Assembly: GCF_015999545.1 (NCBI RefSeq)
Contig: NZ_CP065546.1
Span: forward strand, 3,380,001-3,444,000
Direction: 5' to 3'
Length of the DNA stretch: 64,000 nt
Source: Lysinibacillus sp. JNUCC-52
GTDB taxonomy: Bacteria; Bacillota; Bacilli; Bacillales_A; Planococcaceae
The position numbers and the translations under genes were made by a program. A model generated the notes under the pieces. The model ran no database searches and was not told the DNA's origin. It saw nothing but the letters and a program-made list of their open reading frames with translations. This document shows positions 9,481 through 18,867 of the stretch, piece by piece; the stretch's first letter is position 1; every line of letters starts with the position of its first letter.

Positions 9481-9512
9481 AGGAGTGTCCCAATTTAAGG
9501 GCACTCCTTTTA
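9481..9512 (+). terminator. Intrinsic terminator after prkA
   Basis: AGGAGTGTCC pairs with GGGCACTCCT, then T-rich sequence. It makes yhbH transcription at least partly independent. Confidence 0.7.
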
Positions 9513-9591
9513 TTTCTCTAAAAAAGTTCAATAAAGCGGATTACTAGCATAGTATAGAAAAAGCGAATTTGATAGATGGGTGAGGATAAAA

Positions 9592-10758
9592 ATGACTGAA
9601 AACGAAAATAAGGGTTTTGTCATCTCTCAGGAAAATTGGTCCCTCCATCGTAAAGGGCACCAAGACCAGCAACGTCATATGGAAAAGGTTAAAGATGCGA
9701 TTAAAAATAATTTACCCGATTTAGTCAGTGAGGAAAGTATTGTCATGTCCAATGGTCGTGAGGTAATTAAAATACCGATACGCTCCCTCGATGAATATAA
9801 AATTCGATACAACTATGATAATTCTAAGCATGTCGGTCAAGGACAAGGTGATAGTAGTGTAGGTGATGTTGTTGCGCGTGACGGTAGTAAACAGCCAGGC
9901 AATGGAAATGGGAAAGAAGCTGGTGACAAGCCTGGTCAAGATTATTATGAAGCAGAAGTAAGTATGGAAGAAATTCAAAGTGTGTTATTTAAAGAGCTGG
10001 AGCTTCCTAATTTACAGCAAAAAGAAAAAGCAGATATTAAAACCGAAAAAATTGAATTTAATGATATAAGGAAAAAAGGGCTTATGGGGAATGTGGATAA
10101 GAAGCGTACAATATTGAATGCGCTGAAACGCAATGCCATGGAAGGGAAAGCACAAATTACACCAATTCATAATGATGATTTACGTTTTAAAACATGGGAT
10201 GAAGTGGAGAAGCCTGAATCAAAGGCTGTAGTCCTTGCAATGATGGATACGAGTGGTTCAATGGGTGCCTTTGAAAAATATTGTGCTAGAAGCTTCTTCT
10301 TTTGGATGACGAGATTTTTACGGTCGAAATATGAAACAGTTGAAATTGAATTTATAGCACATCACACAGAGGCAAAAGTAGTGACAGAGGAAGAGTTTTT
10401 CACAAAAGGGGAAAGTGGCGGAACGATCTGTTCTTCGGCTTATATTAAAGCGTTAGAGTTGATTCGTGAGAAGTATAATCCTAGTCGTTATAATATTTAT
10501 CCTGTGCATTTTTCAGATGGTGAAAACATTTCAATGGATAATGAAAAATGTTTAAAGCTTGTTAATGAATTGATGGACGTCTCAAGCATGTTTGGATATG
10601 GCGAAGTCAATCAACATAATCGTTTTTCAACATTAATGTATACGTATAAAAAAATTGATGATCCAAAGTTTAGGTATCATATTTTAAAGAAAAAAGGCGA
10701 TGTCTATGATGCCTTAAAGAGCTTTTTCCAAAAACATGAGTTGCAAAATGAAAATTAA
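9592..10758 (+). CDS. yhbH: YhbH / DUF444 sporulation protein
   Basis: 388 aa with a von Willebrand A-like fold. The metal-site motif DTSGSMG is near residue 222, and GQG/GNG-rich linkers occur near residues 80-115. Homologous to E. coli YeaH. In B. subtilis yhbH is a sporulation gene. Start at ATG 9592, with GGGTGAGG upstream; the GTG four codons earlier is part of that site. It lies between prkA and spoVR, the conserved partner order. A CATAGTATA stretch at about 9550 resembles a sporulation -10 element, but no clear -35 was found. Confidence 0.9.
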   Translation: MTENENKGFVISQENWSLHRKGHQDQQRHMEKVKDAIKNNLPDLVSEESIVMSNGREVIKIPIRSLDEYKIRYNYDNSKHVGQGQGDSSVGDVVARDGSKQPGNGNGKEAGDKPGQDYYEAEVSMEEIQSVLFKELELPNLQQKEKADIKTEKIEFNDIRKKGLMGNVDKKRTILNALKRNAMEGKAQITPIHNDDLRFKTWDEVEKPESKAVVLAMMDTSGSMGAFEKYCARSFFFWMTRFLRSKYETVEIEFIAHHTEAKVVTEEEFFTKGESGGTICSSAYIKALELIREKYNPSRYNIYPVHFSDGENISMDNEKCLKLVNELMDVSSMFGYGEVNQHNRFSTLMYTYKKIDDPKFRYHILKKKGDVYDALKSFFQKHELQNEN

Positions 10759-10807
10759 TATTAGGAAGGTGCGAAGCATTCATTTTTCCAGAGGAGGAGG
10801 TTGAAAA

Positions 10808-12205
10808 ATGGAGAAGGAGCTTCACCGTGCGATTGATGAAATAACAGAAATTGCAACAGGGTTTGGTTTAGATTTTTTCCCAATGCGTTATGAAATATGT
10901 CCTGCAGATATTATTTATACATTTGGCGCATATGGTATGCCTACGCGTTTTTCCCACTGGAGCTTTGGAAAGCAATTTCATAAGATGAAGCTGCAATATG
11001 ACTTAGGGCTAAGTCAAATATATGAGCTTGTGATTAACTCAAATCCGTGCTATGCATTTTTACTCGATACGAATACACTTACACAAAATAAGCTAATTAT
11101 TGCGCATGTGTTAGCACACTGTGACTTCTTTAAAAACAATGTACGATTCTCAAATACAAGGCGAGATATGGTAGAGAGTATGACGGCAACAGCAGAACGG
11201 ATTGCTGGCTATGAAAGGGAATATGGTAAGGAAGAGGTCGAACAGTTTTTAGATGCGATATTAGCTATACAAGAACATATCGATCCTTCTTTATTAAGAA
11301 CAAAGCTGGCTTCTGAAGAGGAAGAACAGGACGAAGAAATTATTGCTACCAAATCTCCGTATGATGATCTTTGGAGTTTAGATAATAAGGAAAAAGAACA
11401 GCGGTCGGTACGTAGAAAAATCAAGCCGTTTCCAATGAAACCTGAAAAAGATTTATTGCTATTTATTGAGGAGCATAGTCGTGAACTAGAGGGATGGCAG
11501 CGGGATATTTTAACAATGATGCGTGAGGAAATGCTATATTTTTGGCCTCAATTAGAAACGAAAATAATGAATGAAGGCTGGGCATCCTTTTGGCATCAAC
11601 GAATTATGCGTGAGCTGAATTTAACGACAGTGGAGACGATTGAATACGCTAAGTTAAACGCTGGCGTTGTGCAGCCATCCAAAACATCGATCAACCCTTA
11701 TTATTTAGGCTTGAAAATATTTGAGGATATTGAAAAACGCTATAATAATCCAAGTGAAGAAATGCTAAAACGTGGAGTACTACCAAATAGCGGACGTGAA
11801 AAGATGTTTGAGGTGCGAGAAATTGAATCGGATATTTCCTTTATTCGCAACTATTTAACAAAGGATTTAGCAAAGCAAGAGGATCTATATTTGTTCCAGA
11901 AAAAGGGCAATGAATATCGTATTACAGACAAAGATCATGAAATGGTTCGTGATCAGCTTGTGTCGATGCGCGTCAATGGAGGGTTCCCATATATCGTTGT
12001 GAAAAATGGCGATTATCTCCGAAATGGAGAGTTATATTTAGTGCATGGTTTTGAAGGGATGGAGCTAGATCCTCATTATTTAGAAAATGTATTGCCTTAT
12101 ATTTATCAATTATGGGGGCGTCCTGTGCATTTAGAGACATTTGTTGAGGGAAAACCGATGCTCTATTCGTATGATGGTACAAAAAATTATAAGCGCTCGG
12201 TCTAA
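10808..12205 (+). CDS. spoVR: SpoVR family stage V sporulation protein R
   Basis: 465 aa, full family length. SpoVR is involved in spore cortex formation; E. coli YcgB is the homologue. Diagnostic segments include [33 protein letters not shown] and [24 protein letters not shown] precedes the ATG. It follows yhbH by 49 bp with no terminator, so these two are probably cotranscribed. A hairpin closes the unit. Confidence 0.95.
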   Translation: MEKELHRAIDEITEIATGFGLDFFPMRYEICPADIIYTFGAYGMPTRFSHWSFGKQFHKMKLQYDLGLSQIYELVINSNPCYAFLLDTNTLTQNKLIIAHVLAHCDFFKNNVRFSNTRRDMVESMTATAERIAGYEREYGKEEVEQFLDAILAIQEHIDPSLLRTKLASEEEEQDEEIIATKSPYDDLWSLDNKEKEQRSVRRKIKPFPMKPEKDLLLFIEEHSRELEGWQRDILTMMREEMLYFWPQLETKIMNEGWASFWHQRIMRELNLTTVETIEYAKLNAGVVQPSKTSINPYYLGLKIFEDIEKRYNNPSEEMLKRGVLPNSGREKMFEVREIESDISFIRNYLTKDLAKQEDLYLFQKKGNEYRITDKDHEMVRDQLVSMRVNGGFPYIVVKNGDYLRNGELYLVHGFEGMELDPHYLENVLPYIYQLWGRPVHLETFVEGKPMLYSYDGTKNYKRSV

Positions 12206-12208
12206 AGC

Positions 12209-12259
12209 AAAACTTCTATCAGGTAGGATGAAAATTCCTATAGATAGAAGTTTTACTTT
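12209..12259 (+). terminator. Terminator after spoVR
   Basis: AAAACTTCTATC pairs with GATAGAAGTTTT, then ACTTTTTT. Confidence 0.75.
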
Positions 12260-12277
12260 TTTATTGAGGTAAATTTA

Positions 12278-12712
12278 TTAATTGTTTTCAGTGGGTTCAT
12301 CTTCAACTGTGTCTTGTAGCGCATCTTCAACATCTAGGTGTTGAGTTGAAGTCGAATGTATATCACTATCGATTACTAAACTATCACGAACTTTTTGCCC
12401 CTGCTGGCCACCAGCTTCATCGTTATTATTTCCTGCGATACCACTTCTGCCATTGCCATCCGCAAATTGCGATTTAAGATTTCTTGTTTGGCTATGGTTC
12501 AGCGCATTTTGCCCACCTTGGTTAGCATTTGTGCCAACCTCCTTATTGATTTGCCCACCACCTTCAGCTCTTTGTTCAAAACGGTTTTCTGTGTTGCCAA
12601 TATTAAAGGTAATATTTATGGTAATGTCATTTTTCGCTTGATTATTAGAATGATTTCTTTCAGGTTCATTAGGATTATGAGAATTTTTGCGGGGATTATA
12701 AAAACCTGTCAT
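12278..12712 (-). CDS. Low-complexity Asn/Gln/Gly-rich protein, 144 aa
   Basis: Hydrophilic, no signal peptide, no membrane segment. Begins MTGFYNPRKNSHNPNEPERN. The middle is rich in N, Q and G, and the tail is acidic (DVEDALQDTVEDEPTENN). AAAGGAG sits eight bases before ATG 12712; the upstream GTG overlaps that site. Family not recognised. Its place next to spoVR and its composition would suit a spore-surface or disordered protein, but this is only a guess. Confidence 0.55.
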   Translation of the reverse strand: MTGFYNPRKNSHNPNEPERNHSNNQAKNDITINITFNIGNTENRFEQRAEGGGQINKEVGTNANQGGQNALNHSQTRNLKSQFADGNGRSGIAGNNNDEAGGQQGQKVRDSLVIDSDIHSTSTQHLDVEDALQDTVEDEPTENN

Positions 12713-12923
12713 AGTTTTCACTCCTTTCTTTTAAGTATTATTATTAAAGTATTAATTTCTTAGATGTTTACTTGTACGTGTAGCCTTATACTTAAAAGGA
12801 AATATTAAAGATATTATGGAAAGCTGTAGTTATTCAAAATGAATTTCTGCAAGACATAACGAAAATTTGTTAAAATGAATAAGATTATATGAATATCTAT
12901 GGAACTGGAACGGTGAATAAACG

Positions 12924-13808
12924 TTGAAAACATTTAAAAAGGTATATATAGAAATAACAAGTGTATGTAATTTAGCTTGTAGTTTCTGCCCGCCAACTGA
13001 GCGTGCAAAAGGGCTTATCAAGGTAGAACAGTTTAATAAAATTCTTGATGAAATACGTCCTCATACTAAATACATTTACTTGCATGTGAAAGGCGAACCA
13101 CTTTTACATCCACGTATTAATCAGCTACTAGATGCGGCGCATGACAAAGGCTTTAAGGTGAATATTACAACGAATGGTACACTTATAAAAAAGAATCGTG
13201 AAAAGCTATTGGGCAAGCCTGCACTCCGCCAAATTAATTTTTCGTTACATAGCTTTGATGGTCATGAGGGCTCTGAAAATCGAGAAAAATATTTAGGGGA
13301 TATTTTAGATTTTGTGCGCGAAGCAAAAGAATTTAACACAATTATTTCGTATCGCCTGTGGAATTTACAGCAGGATCATGTTTCAGATCTTGCTGCTAGA
13401 AGAAACCGTGAAACATTAGAAATTTTAGAAAATGAATATCATCTTGATTTTCGCATTGAGGAGAAAGTTCAGCCAGGTAAGGGCGTAAAAATTGCGAACA
13501 ATGTGTATTTAAACCAAGATCATGAATTTAGATGGCCAAGTTTACTTGCGCCAGAGGATGAAGGCAAAGGCTTTTGTCACGCATTACGCAGCCAAGCTGC
13601 CATTCTTGTAGATGGTACAGTTGTGCCATGTTGTCTTGATGGAGAAGGTGTTATTAATTTAGGGAATGTACATGAGCAGTCCTTTAGTGAAATTGTAGAA
13701 GGCGAGCGTGCCAATAATTTAGTCGATGGCTTTTCACGACGAGAAGCGGTTGAAGAGCTATGCAAAAAATGCGGCTATCGTCAGAAGTTCGGTATGGAAG
13801 GCGAATAG
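12924..13808 (+). CDS. Radical SAM protein with SPASM-like C-terminus
   Basis: 294 aa, TTG start. The CxxxCxxC cluster motif is CNLACSFC (residues 13-20), then the SAM-binding GEPLLHP and a beta-barrel core. The C-terminus has extra cysteines (CHALRS, PCCLDGEG, CKKCGY) that look like SPASM auxiliary-cluster ligands. Enzymes of this kind modify peptides or small molecules, but no substrate peptide gene is visible beside it. Stands alone, so the role is unknown. Confidence 0.85.
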   Translation: MKTFKKVYIEITSVCNLACSFCPPTERAKGLIKVEQFNKILDEIRPHTKYIYLHVKGEPLLHPRINQLLDAAHDKGFKVNITTNGTLIKKNREKLLGKPALRQINFSLHSFDGHEGSENREKYLGDILDFVREAKEFNTIISYRLWNLQQDHVSDLAARRNRETLEILENEYHLDFRIEEKVQPGKGVKIANNVYLNQDHEFRWPSLLAPEDEGKGFCHALRSQAAILVDGTVVPCCLDGEGVINLGNVHEQSFSEIVEGERANNLVDGFSRREAVEELCKKCGYRQKFGMEGE

Positions 13809-13927
13809 GGTAAAAGAGAAACAGTTGACTGCAAAGTTGATTTGCGTTGCAGGCCAATGAAAAGAGCAATGTGAAGATGGCCTTACAACTTTCAAAATGC
13901 TTATCAAGTTGATTGAAGCAACGGGAA

Positions 13928-14050
13928 TTTTTCCGCTTTAGGAGCCACTCTTATGCCGCGGGGCTATGCGGTGTGCCAGTCACACATACAATTTCTATGC
14001 TTTGCATTTGAAACTAACAAAGGAAAAATCCACGTAGACTCCTGCGGGAA
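13928..14050. repeat. Direct repeat, left copy (partner 14132-14255)
   Basis: Shares with the right copy the run TTTTCCGCTTTAGGAGCC, a central TGCGGTGTGCCAGTCACACA and the end GGAAAAATCCACGTAGACT. Only a few substitutions separate them. Confidence 0.8.
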
Positions 14051-14137
14051 CGCACACAGCATAAGACGCAACAAGCCGCGCGTTAGCGAGGGTTGCGGCT
14101 TACGTGTGTGCCCGCGGAAAGCGAAGTGGATTTTTCC
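14022..14137. repeat. GC-rich REP/MITE-like element, copy A (116 bp)
   Basis: Ends are inverted repeats GGAAAAATCCAC / GTGGATTTTTCC. The core can fold into a long imperfect hairpin (GACGCAAC with GTTGCGGC; CACAC with GTGTG). Related copies: 32685, 37269, 42345-42940 and 50934. Confidence 0.8.
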
Positions 14138-14255
14138 GCTTTAGGAGCCATTCTTATGCCATGGGGCTATGCGGTGTGCCAGTCACACATACAATTTCTA
14201 TACTTTGCATTTGAAACTAACAAAGGAAAAATCCACGTAGACTCTCGCGGAAAGC
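14132..14255. repeat. Direct repeat, right copy (partner 13928-14050)
   Basis: See the left copy. It ends in a truncated left end of a second REP element (CCACGTAGACT then CGCGGAAAGC). Confidence 0.8.
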
Positions 14256-14321
14256 AACCGTCCCTAACAAATATCTACTAACACTCTGTGAAAGGTGCAG
14301 ACAAGTCCTGTTTACAGTCGA

Positions 14322-14358
14322 ACAGCTCCAATGTTAATCAACATTGGAGCTGTTTTTC
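14322..14358. terminator. Bidirectional terminator overlapping the XRE stop codon
   Basis: ACAGCTCCAATGTT pairs with AACATTGGAGCTGT around a 4-nt loop; the minus-strand stop codon (14334-14336) lies at the edge of the loop. Confidence 0.85.
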
Positions 14359-14723
14359 TTTGATTGAGCATCAATTGTATTTAAAAAATCTCTTGTGATG
14401 CGTACTACATATTTTACTTCGTCTAAATTGCGCTCTCTTAATAATGAGCGATGAATGTCGAGCATAAGATTTTTCTCTTCAATATCAGTAACACCCGATA
14501 ATCTTTGGAAATTAAAAAGTTCCTCTGGTGCAATATCTAACGCTTTCATAAGCAACTCTAAAGTACTTAACGTAATATTGGATTGCCCGTGCTCAATATT
14601 GGAAATGCGACCTTTACTAAAACCTAACTTCCCCGTTCTCTCTGCTACTTCTTCTTGACTAAGCCCTTTGGAAACTCTAATGATACGGAGTTGTTCACCT
14701 ACTAGCTTTAAAAAGTCTGACAT
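14334..14723 (-). CDS. XRE-family (SinR-like) transcriptional regulator
   Basis: 129 aa. N-terminal lambda-repressor-like helix-turn-helix (residues 6-66: LRIIRVSKGLSQEEVAERTG ... GRISNIEHGQSN), then a helical tail that may dimerise. Start ATG 14723 with AGAGGTGA upstream; an earlier in-frame start lacks a site. Divergent from the HsdS-like gene about 215 bp away, so it may control it; no operator identified. Last codons are part of a terminator stem. Confidence 0.85.
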   Translation of the reverse strand: MSDFLKLVGEQLRIIRVSKGLSQEEVAERTGKLGFSKGRISNIEHGQSNITLSTLELLMKALDIAPEELFNFQRLSGVTDIEEKNLMLDIHRSLLRERNLDEVKYVVRITRDFLNTIDAQSKKNSSNVD

Positions 14724-14938
14724 ATCACTCACCTCTATGTAAAAAGCTAGTGAAAAACAATGATTATGCATATACCATTAAAGTTATATAATGTAGATAA
14801 TGTTACATTAAAATGGTACAATAATCATTATTAAAATGTTATGCAATAGAATTTCTAATTTTTTGGACCGTCTTCCCATGCATTTTTTGATTGGTTGTGT
14901 GGGAATTTGAAAGCTTTTTAAGAATGGAGGATTTAAAC

Positions 14939-15607
14939 TTGTTGGAGCGTTATAGACTTGATGAAGTAGCTCTTATTGTTGCTAATTTAACAACACCAAA
15001 TATTTCAGAGTGCTCAAAAATAGGTCAACCTCTTATTACTGCAGAAACTTTAAAAGGGTTAGCGCTTGACGGTGATGTTCGTAAATTAACTAATTGGAAT
15101 GCAGTAGATAATATGCTTTTTACGTGTACGAAGGTGCCAGCAAAAACAATTATTCTTGCCCGAAATGACTTGGGTAGTGCTAAAAAATATATATTTCATT
15201 GTGAACAAGAAGTATATATTACGAATGATGTAATTGCGATTATACCGAATGCATCCATTCTATTAAGTGAGTATTTATATTATTTCCTCCAATGGTATGA
15301 GCCAAAAACAGATTGGAGACAATTGCATCATATAAAATTAGATGTACCATCTTTAGAAATCCAAGAACATATTGTAAAGCTGCTTAAAACAAGTCAGCTT
15401 TTATTGAAAAATAAAAAATCATTGCTTGCTGTTGTCGAGGAGCTACCAATGCATTTTCAAAACATTTCAAAGCAAACTGAACAACATGCTAACCAACTAA
15501 AGGACGGGTTTGACCAACTTCAAACGTTATATCATTTGGCACTACACAAAATCTTTACTGGAGAGCTATTTCGGTTCCAAAATAAAAATTGTAAAAGAAA
15601 GACTTGA
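14939..15607 (+). CDS. Orphan HsdS-like (type I restriction specificity) protein
   Basis: 222 aa, about half a normal HsdS, i.e. one target-recognition domain plus one helix. Typical features: LITAETLKG near the start, LDVPSLEIQEHIVKLLKTSQ leading into the conserved helix, and the final HKIFTGELF. TTG start at 14939 with GGAGG eight bases upstream; an in-frame ATG at 14924 overlaps that site. No HsdM or HsdR gene is in this window, so its function is unclear: a remnant, a half-subunit for a distant system, or a repurposed DNA-binding protein. Confidence 0.65.
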   Translation: MLERYRLDEVALIVANLTTPNISECSKIGQPLITAETLKGLALDGDVRKLTNWNAVDNMLFTCTKVPAKTIILARNDLGSAKKYIFHCEQEVYITNDVIAIIPNASILLSEYLYYFLQWYEPKTDWRQLHHIKLDVPSLEIQEHIVKLLKTSQLLLKNKKSLLAVVEELPMHFQNISKQTEQHANQLKDGFDQLQTLYHLALHKIFTGELFRFQNKNCKRKT

Positions 15608-15614
15608 GATGACA

Positions 15615-15659
15615 TTAAAAAATAAGTCGGTGTTAAAAGGAATACCGCAACACCGACTT
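15615..15659 (-). terminator. Terminator of the RNase J gene
   Basis: On the minus strand AAGTCGGTGTT pairs with AACACCGACTT, followed by ATTTTTTAA. Confidence 0.8.
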
Positions 15660-15680
15660 GCTAACATAAACGATATGCAG

Positions 15681-17354
15681 TTAAATTTCAATTATAATAG
15701 GTAAAATCATCGGTTTTCGTTTCGTTTGCGCAAACAAATATTGACCAACGGCTTTTTTAATTTCGCGTCTTAAAACAAATAGTTGTTGTTTATTTACCTC
15801 TTGTAACTCGTTAATAGTTACTTTTACAAGATCATTCACTTTATGAAGAAGTTCCTCTGACTCTTTTGCATAAACAAATCCTCGTGATGTAGTATCAGGT
15901 TCTAAAATAATTGATCCATCTGTCTTGCTAAGTGTTAACACGATGACGAGCATACCATCCTCCGATAGTTGTTTACGATCACGTAATACAATGCCTTCAA
16001 CTTCACCAATACCAATACCATCAACATACGTATCACCAGATGGGATTTTTCGTGTTTGCCTAGCTTTCGATTTTTCGATATCAACAACATCCCCATTTTT
16101 CATAATAAAGGTATGTCCTCTTTTGACACCGACAGATTCTGCTAACAAACGGTGCTGATGGAGCATGCGGAATTCTCCATGGATAGGTATAAAAAACGTT
16201 GGTTTCATAAGTGTCAGCATAAGCTTTAAATCCTCTTGATAACCATGTCCAGAAACGTGCATGCCAGTGTTACTGGATGAACCATAAATGACTTTGGCCC
16301 CAAGCTGAAATAAATTATCAACAATTCGCGAAACACCTTTTTCATTACCTGGTATTGGAGAGGCAGCTAAAATAACAGTATCGTCTGGCAAAATTTTCAC
16401 TTCACGATGATTGCCACTAGCTAAACGAGAAAGTGCGGCTAATGGCTCTCCTTGACTCCCTGTACATAACACAACTACTTCCTCTGGTGGGAGATACTTC
16501 ACTTCACGGGCATCAAGTAACAAATCATCGGGCATCGTTAAATATCCGCGCTCTAATGCAACATCTACAACATTGACCATACTACGACCTAACAATGCTA
16601 GTTTCCGATTCGTTGCAATAGTGGCGTCTACAATCTGTTGAATTCGATTCACATTGGACGCAAAGGTAGAAATGATTATTTTGCGCTCAGCATGAAGAAA
16701 AGCCTCTTCAATATGATGCCCTACAAGCTTTTCTGATGGTGTTAATCCTGGACGTTCAGCATTTGTACTTTCAGAAATTAATAACAATACACCTTCAGAT
16801 CCGATAGCTGCCATCTTGTGAATGTCAGCAAACTGATTATTTACTGGTGTTAAATCAAACTTGAAGTCCCCAGTATGCACAACATTGCCTTCAGGTGTTT
16901 TGAAAACAATACCTAAACAGTCAGGAATACTATGATTCGTTCTGAAGAAACTAACATCAATCTGTCCGAAATGTAGCGAGGAGTCAGAGCGAATCTCTAT
17001 CAAGTCAGTCTCTCTTAGTAGCTTATGCTCTTTTAGTTTTAACTCAATTAGCCCTAATGTAAATCGGGTAGCGTAGATGGGCACATTAATTTTCTTTAAA
17101 AGGTACGGAATACCACCTATATGATCTTCATGCCCATGAGTGACAATCAAACCTTTAATTTTTTCTTTGTTCTCCTGTAAGTATGTGATATCAGGAATAA
17201 TCAAATCAATGCCGAGTAGGCTTTCATCTGGAAACTTTGCGCCACAATCGACTATAAGTAAATCATTTCCGTACTGTACAACATACATATTTTTTCCGAT
17301 TTCGTTAATACCACCTAGGGCAAAAATGGATAATGCATTATTTGCTGCGTTCAA
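15681..17354 (-). CDS. Ribonuclease J (metallo-beta-lactamase/beta-CASP nuclease)
   Basis: 557 aa, the normal length for RNase J1/J2. Endo- and 5'-3' exoribonuclease for mRNA turnover and rRNA maturation. The zinc motif HGHEDH (about residue 74) is intact, as are HTGDFKFD, the beta-CASP blocks and the C-terminal KRKPMILPIIIEI. TTG start at 17354 with GGAGGT six bases upstream; the open frame continues 46 codons further without a site. It is diverged from B. subtilis RNase J1, and no rpoY gene lies beside it as in the usual rnjA operon, so this may be an additional paralogue. Confidence 0.9.
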   Translation of the reverse strand: MNAANNALSIFALGGINEIGKNMYVVQYGNDLLIVDCGAKFPDESLLGIDLIIPDITYLQENKEKIKGLIVTHGHEDHIGGIPYLLKKINVPIYATRFTLGLIELKLKEHKLLRETDLIEIRSDSSLHFGQIDVSFFRTNHSIPDCLGIVFKTPEGNVVHTGDFKFDLTPVNNQFADIHKMAAIGSEGVLLLISESTNAERPGLTPSEKLVGHHIEEAFLHAERKIIISTFASNVNRIQQIVDATIATNRKLALLGRSMVNVVDVALERGYLTMPDDLLLDAREVKYLPPEEVVVLCTGSQGEPLAALSRLASGNHREVKILPDDTVILAASPIPGNEKGVSRIVDNLFQLGAKVIYGSSSNTGMHVSGHGYQEDLKLMLTLMKPTFFIPIHGEFRMLHQHRLLAESVGVKRGHTFIMKNGDVVDIEKSKARQTRKIPSGDTYVDGIGIGEVEGIVLRDRKQLSEDGMLVIVLTLSKTDGSIILEPDTTSRGFVYAKESEELLHKVNDLVKVTINELQEVNKQQLFVLRREIKKAVGQYLFAQTKRKPMILPIIIEI

Positions 17355-17512
17355 TTGAATACCTCCGTTTAAACGTTTTCCGATACGTTTTAGTATTGCT
17401 CGCGTTTTCAATCTTATACTTTTGTGGGCCTTTAAAACGTTTCTTATATAACAGAGAATGACAAAAACAGCTATTGGATATGATAAGTGCATTAATGGAG
17501 GAGTGTTGGAGA

Positions 17513-17737
17513 ATGAAGGAATTTAAAATAACCTATTTCTTTGATGAGATTCATTATGTTAGACGATTTATTCATATTGAATCACAAGAAAAAGCACAGC
17601 AATTGGTTAAAAGTGAACGCGATCAATATATTGCTTTTACAGATAGCAGAGGAATATATCATGAATTACACACAAGAAATGTTCGAGTTATCCAAGTTTC
17701 CGAGTATCATCGGGTTGATAAAACGAAGGACACATAA
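17513..17737 (+). CDS. Hypothetical protein, 74 aa
   Basis: Basic, hydrophilic protein starting MKEFKITYFFDEIHYVRRF. GGAGGAG lies eight bases before the ATG. Divergent from the RNase J gene. Does not match RpoY despite its position. Just upstream of the first copy of the 69-aa gene, 43 bp away. No known domain recognised. Confidence 0.6.
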   Translation: MKEFKITYFFDEIHYVRRFIHIESQEKAQQLVKSERDQYIAFTDSRGIYHELHTRNVRVIQVSEYHRVDKTKDT

Positions 17738-17992
17738 TCTTAGTATGTTTACACACATTACTATAAAGGAGTGTGACAACATGGATAAAGAAAATGTGCC
17801 ACCTGAGAAAAGAATGTTTATGAACTTATCAAGCAAAGACAAGCCTGATATGGTTGATTCGGATACCATTAGTATTTTTGATTTGCATGAAGATATGCAA
17901 ACAGTCGATATTATTCCAATTGAAGAGCTCAATAAAAGGGTGAAACGAGAAGGCGATGAATTGATTGAAATGCAGCCAGATGAATTATAGAG
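17736..17992. repeat. Long direct repeat, left copy (partner 21471-21734)
   Basis: About 255 bp starting ACACATAATC, containing the leader and whole 69-aa gene. The right copy is about 85% identical by eye. The pair brackets the 17.99-21.47 kb island. Confidence 0.75.
17781..17990 (+). CDS. Hypothetical 69-aa acidic protein, copy 1
   Basis: Charged soluble protein: MDKENVPPEKR, a central DSDTISIFDLHEDMQTVD and a tail ending QPDEL. AAAGGAGTG precedes the ATG. A second copy at 21523 differs at a handful of residues, and most nucleotide changes are silent, so both have been under selection to keep the protein. Family not recognised; the neighbouring gamma-SASP gene hints at a sporulation context. 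Confidence 0.7.
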   Translation: MDKENVPPEKRMFMNLSSKDKPDMVDSDTISIFDLHEDMQTVDIIPIEELNKRVKREGDELIEMQPDEL

Positions 17993-18075
17993 AGGAAGAA
18001 TGCGCTTTTGTCATTCAAATGAAGAATTAAGAGAAACCTAACATAAATGGCAGTGAAGTTTAACATATAAATAGC

Positions 18076-18118
18076 AAAAACGAAAACTGGACTTAAACTG
18101 TCCAGTTTTCGTTTTTTT
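18076..18118 (+). terminator. Intrinsic terminator
   Basis: AAAAACGAAAACTGGAC pairs with GTCCAGTTTTCGTTTTT, then T-run. Confidence 0.85.
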
Positions 18119-18430
18119 ATTTTGGGCGGCTCATCCTACTTCCGCATTAAAAGGCCAATTTTTTATCAAAAATAAAAAATTAAAAAGAGAAATATGATTT
18201 TTAATATAGTCAAAATTATATGATGTAAATATTATTTAAAAACTTTAAATAAAAATAATATTTAATTTTACTAAATAAGTAGTAATTTTGCCTTTTTAAT
18301 TTTCTCAAAAAAAAGATATAGGGGGAAAAAATAAGATTCTTCCGTGCTATTAAAATAATATATAGTTCAGATAATTGCAGAAATGAAAAAATAACTGCAG
18401 AAAAATTTAAGGAAGGGGTCTAGTAATAGA
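18119..18430. other. Very AT-rich upstream region of the island
   Basis: No gene. Contains an inverted repeat around 18227-18263 (AAATATTATTT / AAAATAATATTT) and long A/T tracts of the kind that bend DNA. Probable promoter region of the broken gene that follows; AAGGAAGGGG lies before its ATG. Confidence 0.5.
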
Positions 18431-18867
18431 ATGAAGAAAAAAAGAAATAAATTTAAAAAACTACAATTTTTGCTGCTGCTGCATTAGTAACACCAGCAAT
18501 AGTAACTCCAATTAACGCGGAAGCCACTAAGCATAATCAACAGCGGACATTTGAAGTGAAAACAGACCTTCACATTTTAATGAGAATAGACGGTGAAAAG
18601 GGGACTGGTCAATGGTGTGGCAGAACGCTGCGTTTAGTCAATACAGCTGACGATAATGAATTTTATACAAATACATTACCGAATGAGCCTACAGTAGATA
18701 AAGAGGGAACATATTACATCTATGATTTAACAGACGCTGATTAAGGAGTAGATATTCATAAAAAGTTAAAATCAGGCGGTAAAATTACAATTCACAATAG
18801 TAATGGTATTACTGCTGTCCCTACTTTAGATTACTATACGGTAACATTTTATGGAGACAGTGAGTGA
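18431..18867 (+). pseudogene. Broken secreted/surface protein gene
   Basis: Starts MKKKRNKFKK, then the frame is lost at the A6 run near 18452. Adding one A restores a perfect signal peptide (TTIFAAAALVTPAIVTPINAEA) and a further ~115 codons. A second lesion is an in-frame TAA at 18742-18744, after which the same frame continues (GVDIHKKLKSGGKITIHNSN) to 18867. The protein would have been exported; no known domain recognised. A third frame change near 18860 could once have joined it to the coiled-coil ORF that follows. Confidence 0.7.

Larger units (their letters stand above)
13809..14321. other. Intergenic region built of repeats
   Basis: No gene seen. A roughly 120-bp segment (13928-14050) recurs almost exactly at 14132-14255, and the two copies flank and overlap a GC-rich REP element (14022-14137). 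Short ORFs here arise only from the repeats. Confidence 0.7.

Noticed and set aside
12924..13808. RiPP maturase with linked precursor peptide
   Set aside because: Radical SAM/SPASM features are present but no precursor-like small gene or transporter lies nearby.
13953..14281. Two small plus-strand ORFs sharing the peptide QSHIQFL
   Set aside because: They are created by the 120-bp direct repeat and have no ribosome sites.
17513..17737. RpoY (RNA polymerase epsilon) because it lies beside an RNase J gene
   Set aside because: Sequence does not resemble B. subtilis RpoY, and the gene is divergent rather than upstream in the same operon.
18440..18460. Programmed -1 frameshift at the A6 run
   Set aside because: The slippery heptamer is not in the needed phase, and a later in-frame stop indicates decay.
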